Shown: one piece after another, positions 6,339-7,782 of the stretch | How the letters are laid out: every line of letters starts with the position of its first letter | Position numbering within the stretch: the first letter of the stretch is position 1 | Source of the DNA: Acidobacteriaceae bacterium | GTDB taxonomy: Bacteria > Acidobacteriota > Terriglobia > Terriglobales > Acidobacteriaceae | Assembly: GCA_030042915.1 (NCBI GenBank) | Contig: JASHYS010000037.1 | Location: 1 to 7,782, forward strand | Length of the DNA: 7,782 nt | Direction of reading: 5' to 3' | The notes under the pieces: generated by a model | What the model saw: only the letters and a program-made list of their open reading frames with translations | What the model was told of the DNA's origin: nothing | Database searches by the model: none | Position numbers and translations under genes: made by a program

Positions 6339-7460
6339 ATGAAGACCCCTCCCCACGAGCGCGCTCGTCAAACCGGGGACGGCAAGCCGGAATCTCCGGT
6401 AAGCCCGCTTCTGGATTGCCGGGAGAGGAAAGCCGCGCTCCTCAGCCGCCGCATTGCTATTTGTGCACTGGCTGTTGCGTTTTGCCTGGCGCAAGCCTAC
6501 GCCCAGGAAGATCCCCTCAACAAAGTGCACGTGCAGCCGCCCACTTCCTCCACTCCCACGAGCGAGCCCAACGGTGCTGAGGCCGCGCCCGAAACTGGCT
6601 CCTCGTCGCTGCACGTTCATCCCGGCTCCATCATTCGCATGAATGTCGACATGGTTCTGGTGCCGGTCACTGTCACCGACCCGCTTAACCGCCTGGTGAC
6701 AGGGCTGGAAAGAGAGGATTTTCAGATTTATGAGAACAACGGCGAGCAGTCGATTGCCAGCTTCGCCTGCGAAGACGCCCCGGTTTCCATCGGCATCATC
6801 TTTGACCTCTCGGGATCGATGACTTCCAAGCTGGTCCGGGCCCGCGAAGCGATTCTGCAATTCATTAAGACCGCCAATCCGCAGGACGAGTTTTTCGTGA
6901 TCGGCTTCAACGATCGGCCGGAGCTGATTGAGGACTTCACCAGCTCGGTTGAAGATATCCAGGCGCGCCTCGCTACCGTGCATGCCGGCCATCGCACCGC
7001 TCTGCTCGACGCCATCTATTACGGTCTGGCCAAGATGAAGGACGCCCATCACGAGCGCAAGGCGCTGCTCGTCGTTTCCGACGGCGGCGACAACCGCTCC
7101 CGTTACACCGAGGGCGAAGTGCGGGCGGAGGTCCGCGAAGCGGACGTGGAGATCTATTCGATCGGCATCTTCGATCCCTATGCGCCCACCCCCGAGGAGC
7201 GCACCGGGCCGCAACTGCTCGACGATGTGAGTTCCGCCACTGGCGGACGGCTCTTCCGCGTCGACGACGTGGACGAAATGAGCGACATTGCCGAGAAAAT
7301 ATCCACCGAACTGCGCAACCAGTATGTAATCGGCTACAAGCCCAAGGATCTGGCCCGGGACGGCAAGTGGCGTAAAGTGAAAGTGAGGGTGAATCCTCCT
7401 CCGGGATTGCCTCCGCTGACGGTCTATGCTCGCACCGGGTACTATGCACCGTTGCAATAA
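6339..7460 (+). CDS. Secreted VWFA-related (Acidobacterial type) domain protein
   Basis: This 373-residue exported protein has a long basic n-region, a hydrophobic core at about 38-50 and a likely signal-peptidase site after AQAYA (51-55). A beta-rich N-terminal domain follows, with VPVTVTDPLNRLVTGLERED (108-127) and FQIYENN, the pre-VWFA motif typical of the Acidobacterial VWFA-related family (TIGR03436-like). The von Willebrand A domain has a complete MIDAS metal site: DLSGSM (156-161), the Thr of HRTALLDAIYYG (about 220) and SDGGDN (247-252). The C-terminus has the family ending RNQYVIGYKPKD, then WRKVKVRV and ARTGYYAP. Such domains usually bind protein ligands through a divalent cation; the partner here is unknown. 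The ATG at 6339 is chosen because it puts the signal sequence closest to the N-terminus; its ribosome-binding site is weak. The stop overlaps the start of a second, related gene. Confidence 0.92.
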   Translation: MKTPPHERARQTGDGKPESPVSPLLDCRERKAALLSRRIAICALAVAFCLAQAYAQEDPLNKVHVQPPTSSTPTSEPNGAEAAPETGSSSLHVHPGSIIRMNVDMVLVPVTVTDPLNRLVTGLEREDFQIYENNGEQSIASFACEDAPVSIGIIFDLSGSMTSKLVRAREAILQFIKTANPQDEFFVIGFNDRPELIEDFTSSVEDIQARLATVHAGHRTALLDAIYYGLAKMKDAHHERKALLVVSDGGDNRSRYTEGEVRAEVREADVEIYSIGIFDPYAPTPEERTGPQLLDDVSSATGGRLFRVDDVDEMSDIAEKISTELRNQYVIGYKPKDLARDGKWRKVKVRVNPPPGLPPLTVYARTGYYAPLQ

Positions 7461-7782
7461 CGCGCTCATTGCTTTGTTGCTGGCCGCGTCTGCGCTTCTG
7501 CTGCAGGCACAGAGCGCTCCTTCGCCTGCCGGCGCGCAAGCCAAGCCGGCGCCTTCGCTCACTGAGGATACCGATCCGGTTCGCTCACCCGACGTCAATC
7601 CGCCTTCCGCGCCCGCCGGGGTCATTCACAAGGAGGGCGAAGGTTACCTGCTGCACACCGATGTCGAAGAGGTGGTGCTCAACGCCACCGTCCTGAACGG
7701 CGCGCAGCTGGTCGAAAACCTCACCAAAGACGATTTCACGGTATTCGAAGACGGCGTAAAGCAAACCCTGCTCAGCTTCCAG
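7444..7782 (+). CDS. Second VWFA-related secreted protein, 3' truncated by window end
   Basis: An open frame of 113 codons runs to the window edge without a stop. It begins MHRCNNALIALLLAASALLLQAQ, a good signal peptide with a short positive start, a Leu/Ala core at 7-20 and a likely cleavage site near QAQSA. A Pro/Ala-rich linker (about 25-62) precedes LLHTDVEEVVLNATVLN (69-85) and LTKDDFTVFEDGVKQTLLSFQ (93-113). The latter matches the 'gLt-eDF-v-edg--q' motif that precedes the VWFA domain in this family, and it parallels LEREDFQIYENN in the preceding gene. The metal-site domain should lie beyond the window. The start is 17 nt inside the preceding gene in another frame, which suggests co-transcription and perhaps coupled translation. 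No clear Shine-Dalgarno is visible. The tandem arrangement suggests duplication of a family member, but the linkers and signal peptides have diverged. Confidence 0.85.
   Translation, partial: MHRCNNALIALLLAASALLLQAQSAPSPAGAQAKPAPSLTEDTDPVRSPDVNPPSAPAGVIHKEGEGYLLHTDVEEVVLNATVLNGAQLVENLTKDDFTVFEDGVKQTLLSFQ

Noticed and set aside
6138..7625. Very long minus-strand open frame (495 codons) antisense to the VWFA genes
   Set aside because: The plus strand carries a complete MIDAS VWFA domain, a signal peptide and the family C-terminus. The antisense product shows no domain and is best explained by high third-position GC.

Overview
This GC-rich window most resembles the chromosome of a member of the Acidobacteriota (Terriglobia/Acidobacteriaceae type). 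The main clues are two tandem secreted proteins with the 'VWFA-related Acidobacterial' architecture and a small exported protein of the DUF5818 type, a family I know mainly from this phylum. Conserved housekeeping and envelope genes surround them. No transposase, phage gene, CRISPR array, tRNA or rRNA is visible. Names come from reading the sequence, not from database searches.

Layout. Positions 1-244 hold no recognisable gene. The Obg GTPase gene (245-1282, +) follows. A gap with an AT-rich promoter-like island (about 1430-1466) leads to a 115-residue exported DUF5818-like protein (1551-1898, +). It converges, with a 10-nt gap, on a four-gene minus-strand operon. In transcription order this operon is a DUF1015 protein (6101-4776), a secreted N-acetylmuramoyl-L-alanine amidase (4771-3995), a membrane-anchored GerMN-domain protein (3998-3348) and a GT-C glycosyltransferase of the GT22 (Alg9/PIG-B-like) type (3351-1909). 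A 237-nt divergent gap (6102-6338) separates this operon from two plus-strand VWFA-related genes. The first is complete (6339-7460). The second starts inside its last codons (7444) and runs off the window end.

How the genes fit together. The minus-strand operon is very compact: a 4-nt gap, then an ATGA overlap, then a TTGA overlap, each with a purine-rich ribosome-binding site in the preceding gene. This suggests translational coupling. Three of its four products act in or at the cell envelope (peptidoglycan hydrolysis, a GerMN partner-type protein, and a polyprenyl-phosphate-sugar-type glycosyltransferase), so a joint role in wall or surface-glycan maturation is a reasonable inference. Obg is a ribosome-associated GTPase and is probably functionally separate. 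The VWFA pair encodes exported proteins that may bind metal ions and ligands through a MIDAS site; their targets are unknown.

Most of the window is ordinary for this phylum. The items most worth following up are the coupled DUF1015-amidase-GerMN-GT22 cassette, the eukaryote-like GT22 enzyme with a cysteine-rich C-terminal domain, and the overlapping VWFA tandem.
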